The translations under genes were made by a program, and so were the position numbers. Below, in pieces: positions 8,798 through 17,423 of a stretch of 46,963 nucleotides of DNA. The stretch is taken from IMG/VR virus record IMGVR_UViG_3300044621_002117, positions 1-46,963 of that record. One strand, 5' to 3'. The notes under the pieces were generated by a model, which made no database searches, was not told where the DNA came from, and worked only from the letters and a program-made list of their open reading frames with translations. Numbering within the stretch: the first letter of the stretch is position 1; each line of letters opens with the position of its first letter. This DNA comes from a virus.

Positions 8798-8904
8798 TGC
8801 TATCTTTTTTATTTGGGATTGCAATTGGATTCCTATTTGGCTACGCAATGGGATTGTTTATAGATAAATGGGATAAGAGGATTAAGAATGACAGAGGACA
8901 ATAA
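8797..8904 (+). CDS. Single-pass membrane peptide
   Basis: This 35-residue ORF starts on the last base of the ssb stop (TAATG). It has one hydrophobic segment, LSFLFGIAIGFLFGYAMGLF, followed by a charged tail (IDKWDKRIKNDRGQ), which suggests an N-out or small helical membrane anchor. It overlaps the next gene by 17 nt. Many phages encode such peptides; function unknown. Confidence 0.5.
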   Translation: MLSFLFGIAIGFLFGYAMGLFIDKWDKRIKNDRGQ

Positions 8905-9226
8905 CACTCTTCAATTAATTAGCTCTATAACTGAATTCAATGATCTTCATGAGTTTATGAAAGACGAGCATTTAGATAAGGCTTTATCAATTGTAGTAAA
9001 GCTATTGATGAATCCAGACGTTCCTTCCGCAAAAGCCCCTTTGCTGATAATGGAGCTTCAGGCAATGTCAACAAAGTTTGCCGTAATGTCTTCATTCTAT
9101 TCAACGATAGCAAAAGACAAAGCTGGTACAGTTAACAATAACAAAAAAAATGTTTATTATTCAGTGAAGGAGTCCATAGACAAACTTGTAGATGCACTTA
9201 AGTATGTCGTTAGGTATAATTCGTAA
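8888..9226 (+). CDS. Helical hypothetical protein upstream of the Cas4-like nuclease
   Basis: This 112-residue, mostly alpha-helical protein (TEFNDLHEFMKDEHLDKALSI...) has no obvious catalytic motif. Its stop overlaps the start of the Cas4-like nuclease (TAATG). Coupling with a RecB-type nuclease suggests a partner in DNA processing, but this is inference only. Confidence 0.7.
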   Translation: MTEDNNTLQLISSITEFNDLHEFMKDEHLDKALSIVVKLLMNPDVPSAKAPLLIMELQAMSTKFAVMSSFYSTIAKDKAGTVNNNKKNVYYSVKESIDKLVDALKYVVRYNS

Positions 9227-10017
9227 TGGGTAGAGATATAGTTAGAAACCTTAAGTTTAAAAAGCACACCATGAAGCATTTTGACCCAGATCTTTTTGCC
9301 GAATTGCTTGATGAGTCATACAGAAATACTAAACGTGCAGATGGAGATATGACAAAGAAATCTTTTAGCCCAAGCTCTTTGGGCTATGGCCATGGTACAT
9401 GCCCAAGATATTGGTACATGGCTTTTTCAGGAGCAATGTTTATAGATAACAATGATGCCATCGCTGTTGCCAACATGGCTCAAGGGACACAAGCTCATGA
9501 AAGGCTTCAAAATTTAATTAAGACAATGCCTCAATGGAGAGCTGAAGAAGAAGAAATTGTAAACGAGTATCCGCCAATCAGAGGTTTCATTGATCTTATC
9601 ATGGAGTATGATGGTGAGACGGTTATTGGTGAAATTAAAACGGCTAAGCAAGAAGTCTGGGATACAAGACAATCCGAAATGAAGTCTTCCCCAAACCACA
9701 TGTTGCAGCTACTAACATACATGAAGCTAAAGAATGCTAAAGAAGGATTCTTTTTGTATGAAAATAAAAACACTCAGGAGATATTGGTTATTCCAGTTTC
9801 TATGAATGAAAAAAATACAAAAATAATCGAGGACACATTTATTTGGATGCAAGAGGTTTGGGATAACTTTAAAGATGGCAATCTTCCCATGAGACCAGAT
9901 GGAGCAACAAAATCTAAGATGCCCTGCACATATTGTCCAATTAAAAAAGAGTGCTACTCAAAAGAAACTCCAGTTGGGACAGTTCAAATTGAAAGATTTC
10001 AGGTTCCAGTTATATGA
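9226..10017 (+). CDS. Cas4-family RecB-like exonuclease
   Basis: This 263-residue PD-(D/E)XK nuclease has an iron-sulfur-type cysteine set. One Cys is at about residue 59 (GTCPRYWYMAF) and three are near the end (C234, C237, C243 in CTYCPIKKEC), the arrangement of Cas4 and AddB. The nuclease core is RGFIDLIMEYDGETVIGEIKTAK, followed by MLQLLTYMKL. No cas1, cas2 or repeat array is present, so this is a phage recombination exonuclease rather than a CRISPR gene. It lies in a tight cluster with a RuvC-like gene. Confidence 0.85.
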   Translation: MGRDIVRNLKFKKHTMKHFDPDLFAELLDESYRNTKRADGDMTKKSFSPSSLGYGHGTCPRYWYMAFSGAMFIDNNDAIAVANMAQGTQAHERLQNLIKTMPQWRAEEEEIVNEYPPIRGFIDLIMEYDGETVIGEIKTAKQEVWDTRQSEMKSSPNHMLQLLTYMKLKNAKEGFFLYENKNTQEILVIPVSMNEKNTKIIEDTFIWMQEVWDNFKDGNLPMRPDGATKSKMPCTYCPIKKECYSKETPVGTVQIERFQVPVI

Positions 10018-10292
10018 TCTGCCTTAATTCATCATGCTCAAAGGACTTTACTCAGAAAACCCATAACCAAAAGTATTGTTCTGATGAGTGTTGCAGAATT
10101 GCAACTAATAAAAAAATCATGGAAAAATATTATGAAAAAAAGGCTATAAGAAATGGGGCTAAAAGAACATGCTCAAAATGCAATATTGTTTTAAGTAGGT
10201 ATAACTCTTTAAACATATGCTCTAAATGTGAAAAGAATAAGTCTTTGGAAAATAAGAAAAAGATTATCGGTATGATTAATGACATTAGCTAA
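10014..10292 (+). CDS. Double zinc-finger hypothetical protein
   Basis: This 92-residue basic protein has two cysteine clusters. The first, C..C...QKYCSDEC, resembles short zinc fingers found in phage and mobile-element proteins. The second is CSKCNIV...NICSKCEKN. The high Lys content suggests nucleic-acid binding. It overlaps both neighbours (4 and 14 nt). Function unknown. Confidence 0.65.
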   Translation: MICLNSSCSKDFTQKTHNQKYCSDECCRIATNKKIMEKYYEKKAIRNGAKRTCSKCNIVLSRYNSLNICSKCEKNKSLENKKKIIGMINDIS

Positions 10293-10845
10293 CCTAGTTA
10301 AAACAAAAGCCCATAGAGTTCTAGGGATAGACGCTTCAACAAGCTCAATTGCTTTTTGCTTAATTGAAAATAATAAACCAATTAAATGGGGTAAAATTAA
10401 TTTGGTGGGTAACGATATATATGAAAAAATATATGATGCTAAAGTAAAAACATCTCTAATGCTTGATGAGCTTAAGTCTGATTATATATCAGTAGAGGGA
10501 GCCATACTTGTCAAATCTGCTGATGCTGTGATAAAATTATCTTATGTGTACGGAGTTGTAATCGCTGAGCTTATGTCTACTGGAGCGTCAGTTATTACCA
10601 TATCTCCAAGTGCATGGCAAGCGCACATTGGAAATAAGAACCCAACTAAAGATGAAAAAGAAGCGATAAGAGTAAAGAATCCAGGATACGCAGACTCATG
10701 GTATAAAAACCAGCTAAGGAATATGCGTAAACAAAGAACAGTAGATTATTTTAACAAGATGTACAACTTAAACATCAACGACTTTGATGTTGCAGATGCA
10801 TTTGGAATTGCATATTATTCAAATGAGGTGTTAACTAAACGATGA
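10279..10845 (+). CDS. RuvC-like Holliday junction resolvase
   Basis: This 188-residue RNase H-fold nuclease has acidic active-site residues in register with RuvC: D18 in RVLGIDASTSS, E73 in YISVEGAI, and D170/D173 in NDFDVADAFGIAYY. It would cut four-way junctions before packaging or during recombination. A lysine-rich insertion (GNKNPTKDEKEAIRVKNPGYADSW) lies between the second and third motifs, as in some phage RuvC relatives. The start overlaps the zinc-finger gene by 14 nt. Confidence 0.82.
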   Translation: MTLANLVKTKAHRVLGIDASTSSIAFCLIENNKPIKWGKINLVGNDIYEKIYDAKVKTSLMLDELKSDYISVEGAILVKSADAVIKLSYVYGVVIAELMSTGASVITISPSAWQAHIGNKNPTKDEKEAIRVKNPGYADSWYKNQLRNMRKQRTVDYFNKMYNLNINDFDVADAFGIAYYSNEVLTKR

Positions 10846-10982
10846 AGCCCTATAAGAATAAAGAGTGGCTGTACAGAAGGTATGTTGTTCAGAAGAAAAC
10901 TATGGAAAATATAGCACAAGAATGTGGCGTAACTGTTATGACCATATATAGAGCTTTAAAAGAAAAGGGATTAATAAAATGA
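10842..10982 (+). CDS. Small helix-turn-helix DNA-binding protein
   Basis: This 46-residue protein reads MKPYKNKEWLYRRYVVQKKT followed by MENIAQECGVTVMTIYRALKEKG, a clean helix-turn-helix of the Psq/resolvase-tail type. It overlaps both neighbours by 4 nt (ATGA junctions). It could be a regulator or a DNA-targeting subunit; the tiny size favours a regulator. Confidence 0.7.
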   Translation: MKPYKNKEWLYRRYVVQKKTMENIAQECGVTVMTIYRALKEKGLIK

Positions 10983-11320
10983 GTCCAACACCAGTTTTTG
11001 AAGATTCAAAAGTATTTAAATATGACGACCTTTATCTGCTTACAGTAGGGACAGAGGCTGGTAAAGAAATTCTATCTACATGCCTTGATATTGCTCATAT
11101 GCTTATAAAGAAAAACATTTCATATGGAAACTCTGCACTAGACCCAGTTCGTATATTTTCAAAGGCGGGTCCAAAAGAGCAGCTATATGTCAGAATTGAT
11201 GATAAATTAAATAGACTAATTAAAGGTGAAGAATATCCAGGCGATAATGATATTGATGACCTAATTGGTTACTTGATCTTATTAAAGGTTGCTAAGGAAT
11301 TTGCTATTTCAGTCGACTAG
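10979..11320 (+). CDS. DUF1599/Nmad1-like protein
   Basis: This 113-residue helical protein has the pattern KKNISYGNSALDPVRIF followed by QLYVRIDDKLNRLIKG and IDDLIGYLILLKVAKEF. This resembles DUF1599 (nucleotide-modification-associated domain 1), a phage family related to MazG-like all-alpha nucleotide pyrophosphatases. The acidic and basic residues of the second helix pair are conserved in kind. The role may be nucleotide handling for DNA modification, which is a tentative family call. Confidence 0.5.
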   Translation: MSPTPVFEDSKVFKYDDLYLLTVGTEAGKEILSTCLDIAHMLIKKNISYGNSALDPVRIFSKAGPKEQLYVRIDDKLNRLIKGEEYPGDNDIDDLIGYLILLKVAKEFAISVD

Positions 11321-11329
11321 AAGTATAAT
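11301..11329 (+). promoter_or_regulatory. Promoter for the terminase operon (leaderless type)
   Basis: TTGCTA (11301-11306), 17 bp, TATAAT (11324-11329), then 8 nt to the ATG of the small terminase gene. No Shine-Dalgarno sequence can fit between, so the message would start at or beside the ATG. Confidence 0.65.
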
Positions 11330-11337
11330 AAAGTCAT

Positions 11338-11874
11338 ATGGAAATTGAACTAGCTGATCATTTTGATCGCATGAATAAAGTAGTTGAAGAACTGCTTAGG
11401 GGAAACAACCCTACCCAGATTGCTACCCTTACAGGGTTTAAGAGGGCAGAAGTGGTTGGCCTGATAGATGAGTGGAAGAACGTTGTCCGCAACGATACAT
11501 CGGCCCGTGAACGTGCTAAAGAGGCTATCTCTGGAGCTGATCAACACTATGCTATGCTAATTAAAGAAGCATGGAAAACAGTTGAAGATGCTGATCAGGC
11601 TGGACAGCTAAGCGTTAAATCTGGAGCCCTCAAGCTGATTGCTGATATAGAGGGCAAAAGAATAGGAATGCTTCAAGAGGTTGGCTTGTTGGATAATGCA
11701 GAGCTGGCTGGACAGATAGCAGAGGCGGAAAGAAAACAAGAAGTCTTAGTTAAAATACTAAAAGAAGTTACCGCAACATGCCCAAAATGTAAAATGGAAG
11801 TAGCTAAAAGATTATCACAGATTACTGGAATTGTTGAACCAATAGAGATTATCGAGGAAGTAAGTGGAATTTAA
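11338..11874 (+). CDS. Terminase small subunit-like protein
   Basis: This 178-residue protein has an N-terminal helix-turn-helix (NPTQIATLTGFKRAEVVGLIDEW, about residues 24-46), a long helical middle and a C-terminal CPKC pair. It lies immediately before the large terminase gene, with an 11-nt overlap, so DNA recognition for packaging is the natural role. The call depends on position and the HTH. Unlike upstream genes it has its own promoter and no leader. Confidence 0.65.
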   Translation: MEIELADHFDRMNKVVEELLRGNNPTQIATLTGFKRAEVVGLIDEWKNVVRNDTSARERAKEAISGADQHYAMLIKEAWKTVEDADQAGQLSVKSGALKLIADIEGKRIGMLQEVGLLDNAELAGQIAEAERKQEVLVKILKEVTATCPKCKMEVAKRLSQITGIVEPIEIIEEVSGI

Positions 11875-13654
11875 CTTTGATGACCTTATTGACATACTCG
11901 ACGGTGAAGAGTTTGACGAGAGACCTGTCGACTTAAAAACATTTGTAACTGATAAAAATTATCTTGGTCTTCCAGACTTATCAGACCATCAGTATACTCT
12001 TATTGAAAAATCATCTCAGATTTATAAAGAGTCAACACTGATAAAGCTGTTTGGCGAAAAAGAAGGATCTCTTAGATATAGACAAACATGTAATGAAGTT
12101 GTAGCTCAACTAGGAAAAGGAAGCGGTAAAGACTACTGCTCTACTATATCTGTTGCCTATATAGTATATTTACTATTATGTCTTAAAGACCCAGCATCAT
12201 ATTATGGCAAACCTCCAGGTGATTCAATTGATATTATTAATATTGCTATTAACGCTCAGCAGGCAAACAACGTATTTTTTAAAGGATTTAAGAATAGGGT
12301 AACACATTCGCCATGGTTTATAGGAAAGTACTTTGAAAAAGCTTCAGAAATAAAATTTGATAAGAATGTTACTGTTTATTCTGGACATTCAGAAAGAGAA
12401 GCATTTGAAGGATACAACGTTTTAGTAGCAGTTCTAGATGAAATTTCTGGCTTTGCACTAGATAGCACAAGTGGTCATGATCAAGCAAAAACTGCTAGCG
12501 GAATTTATGATATGTACAGGGCATCTGTTGACTCTCGTTTTCCAGATTATGGAAAGGTAATTCTTCTTTCTTTTCCAAGATTTAAAAATGACTATATTCA
12601 ACAAAGATACGAAGATATTATTTCAGAAAAAGAAGTTATATCGAGGTCACATAGATTTAAGTTAGACCCAGACCTGCCAGATAATACGGTTGGAAATGAG
12701 TTTGACATATTTTGGGATGAAGATCAAATTATTTCTTATAAGTATCCAAGAGTGTACGCAATACGTAGGCCAACTTGGGATGTAAATCCAACAAGAGGCA
12801 TTGAAGATTTTAAAATTGCCTTCTATAGAGATGTTACAGACGCACTAGGAAGATTTGCTTGCATGCCACCAGAAGCAATTGATGCATTTTTTAAATCTCG
12901 TGAAAAGGTTGAGATGGCATTCAATGATCTTTCAATAGCCGTAGATGGATTTGGAAGATTTGAAGAATGGTTTCAGCCAGAAGAAGACAAGGAATATTTT
13001 ATCCACGTTGACTTGGCGCAAAAGCACGACCATTGTGCAGTATCAATGGCCCACATTGAAAAGTTTGTTAGTGTAAAAGTTACAGATAGTTATTCTCAGC
13101 CAGCTCCAATTGTTAAAGTGGATGCTGTAATGTATTGGACCCCAACTTCAGATAAGTCAGTAGACTTTGCAGAGGTAAGAGACTATATATTATCATTAAG
13201 GTCTAGGGGGTTTAATATTAGAATATGTACATTTGACAGATGGAACTCTCACGATATGATGCAACAACTAAAGCAGTATGGAATAAATACAGAAACTTTA
13301 TCTGTGGCAAAAAAGCATTATGATGACATGGCCATGGTGGTTTTAGAAGAAAGATTAAATGGACCACACATACCGCTTCTCATTGACGAATTGTTAGAGT
13401 TAAGAATTATGCGTGACAAGGTTGACCACCCAAGAAAAGGTTCTAAAGATTTAGCTGACGCAGTTTGCGGATCAATATATAATGCAATTAGCTTAACCAG
13501 AGCTGCATTTGGAGATATAGAGGTTCACGATTACGGCTCAGTAAAAAAACAATACCGAGAAAGCTTGGTAAAAGAAAGCACCAATTTGATAAAAGCTCCT
13601 TCGGCAATGCCAAGAGACCTTTCTGATGCCTTGAGTGGAATGGAAATAGTATGA
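11864..13654 (+). CDS. terL: Terminase large subunit (packaging ATPase/nuclease)
   Basis: This is a 596-residue GTG-start protein. Walker A GKGSGKD is at about residues 84-90 (QLGKGSGKDYC) and Walker B is LVAVLDEIS at about 187-195. The C-terminal nuclease begins IHVDLAQKHDH (D383), continues with CTFDRWNSHDM, and ends with GSKDLADAV. It translocates phage DNA into proheads and cuts concatemers. The start is supported by GAGGAA just upstream. No portal or capsid gene follows, so the structural genes must lie elsewhere in the genome. Confidence 0.92.
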   Translation: MEFNFDDLIDILDGEEFDERPVDLKTFVTDKNYLGLPDLSDHQYTLIEKSSQIYKESTLIKLFGEKEGSLRYRQTCNEVVAQLGKGSGKDYCSTISVAYIVYLLLCLKDPASYYGKPPGDSIDIINIAINAQQANNVFFKGFKNRVTHSPWFIGKYFEKASEIKFDKNVTVYSGHSEREAFEGYNVLVAVLDEISGFALDSTSGHDQAKTASGIYDMYRASVDSRFPDYGKVILLSFPRFKNDYIQQRYEDIISEKEVISRSHRFKLDPDLPDNTVGNEFDIFWDEDQIISYKYPRVYAIRRPTWDVNPTRGIEDFKIAFYRDVTDALGRFACMPPEAIDAFFKSREKVEMAFNDLSIAVDGFGRFEEWFQPEEDKEYFIHVDLAQKHDHCAVSMAHIEKFVSVKVTDSYSQPAPIVKVDAVMYWTPTSDKSVDFAEVRDYILSLRSRGFNIRICTFDRWNSHDMMQQLKQYGINTETLSVAKKHYDDMAMVVLEERLNGPHIPLLIDELLELRIMRDKVDHPRKGSKDLADAVCGSIYNAISLTRAAFGDIEVHDYGSVKKQYRESLVKESTNLIKAPSAMPRDLSDALSGMEIV

Positions 13655-13896
13655 TAAACTATCAAGAACAAGCAAGACAATGTCTGTGTTGCACGAAGCA
13701 TGTACCCTTACCTACCTTGTTAAGAGAGTATGAAGGAATACCTTTATGCCCCACTACATTTGCAAATGTTTTAGAGTATAAAAGAATATGGGAGTCTATT
13801 GGGTCAAGGCCTACTGGCTCAATAAGAAAGCATTTTTCTGAGTATACTCAGAAAATAGTAGAGAAATCAATAAGCGGGGTAGAAAATGGAAAATAG
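13651..13896 (+). CDS. Small Cys-rich hypothetical protein
   Basis: This 81-residue protein has CLCCTKHVPLPTLLREYEGIPLCPTT, a cysteine arrangement that could hold zinc, followed by a basic helical tail. It overlaps the terminase stop (ATGA) and the next gene by 11 nt. No family recognised. Confidence 0.65.
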   Translation: MINYQEQARQCLCCTKHVPLPTLLREYEGIPLCPTTFANVLEYKRIWESIGSRPTGSIRKHFSEYTQKIVEKSISGVENGK

Positions 13897-14566
13897 AATA
13901 ATTTATAATGTTTTTTCAAAAGAAGAAATACAGGATATCCTGTTGGCTAATGAAAAAAGAGATGATACTAAAGAAATTCAAGACTTTTTAGGAAGAACTA
14001 GATTAGATTATGATAGAAATAGCCTACATCTTCTTCCAGAATCCTTACTTGCAAAAGCGGAAAAGATAGCTAAAGAGCTTTTAAACCATGACGGCAAAGA
14101 GTTTAAGTTCTGGTACTACAGCTTTGTTGAATACAACAACGAATATGGAGAACCCAAGCTTGGTCCGCATAAAGACCAAGCCCCATTTACCGCAAGCCTT
14201 CTTTGCCAAATAGAATCTAATGTAAACTGGGATGTTTACGTAGAGGGTGTACCTTACTCTCTTGAAGACAATAGCGCACTAACAGTTAATGTTAGAGATC
14301 AAGATCACTGGAGAATGGAAACAAAGTTCGAGGAAGGCCAGTTCCTTAAGATGGCATTTTTTCACTACATAAATGAAGATGATAAGGCTTTAAACGTAGC
14401 AACAAAAGAACAGCTAGATGGAATAAATAGAAAGTGGGCCCATATTACTGGATGGCAAGAAGAAAATTCAGCAGATACTGCAAAATATGGCCTATCCTTT
14501 ATCAATGCCCGCAAAATTGATGGATGGGAAAAAGGAAAAAACAAAATTAATGGAGAAGATCAGTGA
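13886..14566 (+). CDS. 2OG-Fe(II) oxygenase-like protein, subfamily B
   Basis: This 226-residue protein has HxD at H95/D97 (LGPHKDQAPFT), a conserved NWDVYVEGVPYSLEDNSALTVN block, a second His at about H141 (QDHWRME) and a terminal MAFFHYIN strand. It resembles the proteins at 34448 and 37948 (PHMDEGP..SDWPLNVDD and AHTDNLF..DWPLIVQD), so these three form a phage subfamily. The classic 2OG-binding Arg is not obvious, so oxygenase activity is likely rather than proven. Confidence 0.65.
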   Translation: MENRIIYNVFSKEEIQDILLANEKRDDTKEIQDFLGRTRLDYDRNSLHLLPESLLAKAEKIAKELLNHDGKEFKFWYYSFVEYNNEYGEPKLGPHKDQAPFTASLLCQIESNVNWDVYVEGVPYSLEDNSALTVNVRDQDHWRMETKFEEGQFLKMAFFHYINEDDKALNVATKEQLDGINRKWAHITGWQEENSADTAKYGLSFINARKIDGWEKGKNKINGEDQ

Positions 14567-14658
14567 TGAAATATTTATTGTTTTTAATAAAATATAAATA
14601 TAGCAAACTAAAAAGATTAATCTTAAAAAAGGGGAATAAGGATAGGTTTACTTACTAA
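14566..14658 (+). CDS. Tiny basic peptide
   Basis: This 30-residue ORF (MKYLLFLIKYKYSKLKRLIL...) links two genes by ATGA and TAATG junctions. It is hydrophobic at the N-terminus and strongly Lys-rich after that. It may be a real peptide or only a coupling ORF for the carbamoyltransferase. Confidence 0.4.
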   Translation: MKYLLFLIKYKYSKLKRLILKKGNKDRFTY

Positions 14659-16100
14659 TGATTATCCTTGGCATAAACGAAACATCCCATGATGCTTCAG
14701 TGTCCCTTATAAAAGATGGAGAAATCTTGTTTGCGGGGCATGCAGAAAGATACAGTAAGGAAAAAAATGATTGGTACAATAACAAAGAAATTATACTAGA
14801 CGCTTTAAATTATGGCACACCAGATGCAATTGCCTATTACGAAAAGCCTATGCTAAAAAGATCTAGAATTATTTTAAGGGGTGGGAAGTCAGACTGGAAG
14901 CCTACATTTCCTATTGATGTTCCAGTTCACTACTTTAAACATCATTATTCTCATGCAGCAGCTGGGTACTATACAAGCAAGTTTAATGACGCATGCATAG
15001 TTGTTTTAGATGCAATAGGGGAGTATAACACTTCAACAATTTGGGTTGGAGAAGGAGAAAGTATTAGTCTAAAGTACAAGAAAAATTACCCCACAAGCTT
15101 CGGCCTATTCTACTCTGCATTTACGAAACTTATTGGCCTTATGCCAAATCAAGAAGAATACATAATGATGGGAATGGCTGCTTATGGAAATGCAGAAAGA
15201 TATGCTCCAAAAGTATCTAACTATTTTCTTAGACATGACATGCAAAAATACAATTTACATAAAGGGATTGTTGATTGGAATGAAGCAATTACAGAACAAG
15301 ACAGATTTGATATAGCGGCAGCCGTACAGTATGTATATCAAAAAAGACTGTTAGAGTTTATGAAAATGGCTAAAGAATTAACTGGGAAAAGTAACCTAGT
15401 ATTTATGGGTGGGTGTGCACTTAACTCATCAGCAAACACCGCTCTGTGGGATATTTTTGATTCAGTTTGGATTATGCCAAACCCAGGAGATGCTGGCAGC
15501 TCTTTAGGAGCAGCAGCAGCACTGTACGGAAAGCATATAAATTGGAAAACACCTTACCTTGGCCATGATATGGGTGGAACATATCCAATTGATGATATTG
15601 TAAAGGGTATTTTAAAAGATGGTATAGTCGCAGTTGCTTCAGGAAGAGCTGAGTACGGCCCAAGAGCATTAGGCAATAGATCTATTTTAGCAGATCCTAG
15701 AGACCCTAACATAAAAGATAAAGTTAATTCAATAAAGCAAAGGGAACAGTTCAGACCATTTGCACCAGTAGTCATGGCAGAGCATGCTTCCAAATGGTTC
15801 GATATGAATTTTGAAAGTCCTTATATGCAATATACAGTTAAATGTCTACAGCCAGAAAAAATACCATCTGTTGTGCACGAGGATGGAACATCAAGGGTGC
15901 AAACAGTTACTAAAGAACAACACCCTGGACTATATAAAGTTCTTAATAAGTTTTATTTACAGACTGGAGTTCCTATTTTATTAAACACTAGTTTAAACAT
16001 TAAGGGTCAACCTCTTTTAAATGATCATCAAGATGCTATTGACTGGCAGGCACATTACGGATATAATATACTAACTAGTGCCAGTAGCTTAGTTGGTTAA
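14658..16100 (+). CDS. NodU/CmcH-family carbamoyltransferase
   Basis: This 480-residue protein has the N-terminal HSP70-like fold motifs ILGINETSHDASVSLIKDG and FKHHYSHAAAGYY (metal-binding His residues), then IVVLDAIGEYNTSTIW, MGGCALNSSAN and the C-terminal YrdC-like block SGRAEYGPRALGNRSILADPR. The family transfers carbamoyl from carbamoyl phosphate to hydroxyl groups of sugars or antibiotics; I recall relatives from phage metagenomes acting on 5-hydroxymethylcytosine. The C-terminus is slightly short and the last eight codons, stop included, lie inside tRNA-Met, so the end may have been remodelled when the tRNA arrived. The start follows a TAATG junction. Confidence 0.85.
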   Translation: MIILGINETSHDASVSLIKDGEILFAGHAERYSKEKNDWYNNKEIILDALNYGTPDAIAYYEKPMLKRSRIILRGGKSDWKPTFPIDVPVHYFKHHYSHAAAGYYTSKFNDACIVVLDAIGEYNTSTIWVGEGESISLKYKKNYPTSFGLFYSAFTKLIGLMPNQEEYIMMGMAAYGNAERYAPKVSNYFLRHDMQKYNLHKGIVDWNEAITEQDRFDIAAAVQYVYQKRLLEFMKMAKELTGKSNLVFMGGCALNSSANTALWDIFDSVWIMPNPGDAGSSLGAAAALYGKHINWKTPYLGHDMGGTYPIDDIVKGILKDGIVAVASGRAEYGPRALGNRSILADPRDPNIKDKVNSIKQREQFRPFAPVVMAEHASKWFDMNFESPYMQYTVKCLQPEKIPSVVHEDGTSRVQTVTKEQHPGLYKVLNKFYLQTGVPILLNTSLNIKGQPLLNDHQDAIDWQAHYGYNILTSASSLVG

Positions 16101-16151
16101 AGCCCCGAACTCATAATTCGGTAATCGTAGGTTCAAGTCCTACCTGGCACA
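16078..16151 (+). tRNA. tRNA-Met (CAT anticodon)
   Basis: A cloverleaf can be drawn: a 7-bp acceptor GTGCCAG/CTGGCAC, D-arm with AGTTGGTTAA, anticodon stem CCGAA/TTCGG around loop CTCATAA, and T-arm GTAGG TTCAAGT CCTAC. CCA is not encoded. CAT could be elongator Met or lysidine-modified Ile. The 5' 23 bases overlap the end of the carbamoyltransferase gene. Confidence 0.88.
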
Positions 16152-16152
16152 C

Positions 16153-16224
16153 ACCTTTGTAGCTCAGCGGAAGAGCAACAGACTTCTAATCTGTAGGTCG
16201 CTGGTTCGATCCCAGCCAGGGGTA
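16153..16224 (+). tRNA. tRNA-Arg (TCT anticodon)
   Basis: Acceptor ACCTTTG/CAGGGGT (two G-U pairs), anticodon stem ACAGA/TCTGT with loop CTTCTAA, T-arm GCTGG TTCGATC CCAGC. It reads AGA, the arginine codon favoured in many genes of this AT-rich window. One base separates it from tRNA-Met. Confidence 0.9.
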
Positions 16225-16225
16225 C

Positions 16226-16298
16226 GTTCCTATAGCTCAGCTGGTAGAGCAGCAGACTTTTAATCTGCGGGTCGATGGTTCGAAACCATCTGGGGACA
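16226..16298 (+). tRNA. tRNA-Lys (TTT anticodon)
   Basis: Acceptor GTTCCTA/TGGGGAC, anticodon stem GCAGA/TCTGC with loop CTTTTAA, T-arm GATGG TTCGAAA CCATC. It reads AAA, very frequent in this window. It is one base from tRNA-Arg, so the three are probably processed from one transcript. Confidence 0.9.
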
Positions 16299-16330
16299 CG
16301 GGGTTGTACCCACTTACATAAGGAGAAGAA

Positions 16331-16867
16331 ATGAAAACAGTAGGAGATGTATTAGGAAATTTTGCGGTAACTGGTGTAAAGCCAGGAGCACTAACATATG
16401 ATGACTCATCGTTTGAAGTGCTAAACCAAGATTCATTTCCTGGGAAATGGAAAGTAATTGTATTTTATCCAAAAGATTTTACATTTGTTTGTCCAACAGA
16501 AATTGTTGCTTATGATGCATTGGTAAATGATTTTAACGATAGAGATGCAGTTTTAATGGTAGGATCAGTCGATAATGAATTTTGTAAAATTGCATGGCGC
16601 AACGCACACGATGATCTTCGCAAGACAAACTCATGGTCATTTGCAGACACAGCACACCAGTTAGCAAGCGACTTGGGGATTCATCATTCGTCAGGAGTAA
16701 CATACCGTGCAACATTTATTGTCGATCCAGATAATACAATTCAGCATGTAACTGTTAACAATTTAGATGTTGGAAGAAATGCACCAGAAGCTCTTCGTGT
16801 TCTAGATGCACTTCAGACAGGCGAATTATGTGCTTGCAATAGACCTTTAGGGGGAGAAACACTATGA
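16331..16867 (+). CDS. ahpC: Peroxiredoxin AhpC
   Basis: This 178-residue peroxidase reduces H2O2, organic hydroperoxides and peroxynitrite. The peroxidatic Cys is C54 in FTFVCPTEI. The C-terminal CxC (C167, C169 in GELCACNR) is the resolving arrangement known from mycobacterial AhpC, which is recycled by AhpD. A strong AAGGAG precedes the ATG by 7 nt. The gene lies right after three tRNAs and overlaps the AhpD gene by 4 nt, forming a complete reductant pair. An antioxidant operon in a phage is unusual. Confidence 0.93.
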   Translation: MKTVGDVLGNFAVTGVKPGALTYDDSSFEVLNQDSFPGKWKVIVFYPKDFTFVCPTEIVAYDALVNDFNDRDAVLMVGSVDNEFCKIAWRNAHDDLRKTNSWSFADTAHQLASDLGIHHSSGVTYRATFIVDPDNTIQHVTVNNLDVGRNAPEALRVLDALQTGELCACNRPLGGETL

Positions 16868-17403
16868 TGTGGGTAGATCAAATAAAAGGTACACTGCCAG
16901 AGTATGCTAAAGATATAGCTTTAAATCTAGACGCAGTTATCAATAGAAGTACCTTGGATCCAGAATTTGCAACAGCACTTTCACTATCAGCAGCTTTTTC
17001 TACTGGCAATGATAAGCTGACGGCATTTATAAAGGATTGCGTAACTGATTTAGTTGAAAGAGATGCTGCCTTTACAGCAGCGTCACTAATGGCTCAGAAC
17101 AATGTTTGGTATCCTTATGTTGAAATGACTGGTGACACCAACCTAAAAGGTTTGCCAGCTCAGCTTAGAATGAATTCAATTTCATCTCACGGTGGCACAA
17201 CAAAACTAAAGTTTGAAGCGTACTCACTTATATCTTCAATTATAGGAAAGTGTCATTTTTGTGTTAAAGCACATTACGAAACATTAAAGCAAGAAGGACT
17301 TTCTGTTGAGCAATTGAGAGACATTGGGAGAATTGCATCGGTTATTAATTCGGTTGCTAAGATTCTAAATGCACCAACGTCTTTGTGGCCTAAGCCACAC
17401 TAA
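16864..17403 (+). CDS. ahpD: AhpD-type alkylhydroperoxidase
   Basis: This 179-residue all-helical protein of the carboxymuconolactone decarboxylase superfamily has the CxxC and His site at C130, C133 and H137 (GKCHFCVKAH). These fall on the same residue numbers as in M. tuberculosis AhpD. It passes electrons from a lipoamide protein to AhpC. It overlaps ahpC by 4 nt, which supports equal production. The phage carries no obvious dihydrolipoamide partner here, so it would rely on the host. Confidence 0.9.
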   Translation: MMWVDQIKGTLPEYAKDIALNLDAVINRSTLDPEFATALSLSAAFSTGNDKLTAFIKDCVTDLVERDAAFTAASLMAQNNVWYPYVEMTGDTNLKGLPAQLRMNSISSHGGTTKLKFEAYSLISSIIGKCHFCVKAHYETLKQEGLSVEQLRDIGRIASVINSVAKILNAPTSLWPKPH

Positions 17404-17423
17404 CTGTAAGAATAGAGGATCCA

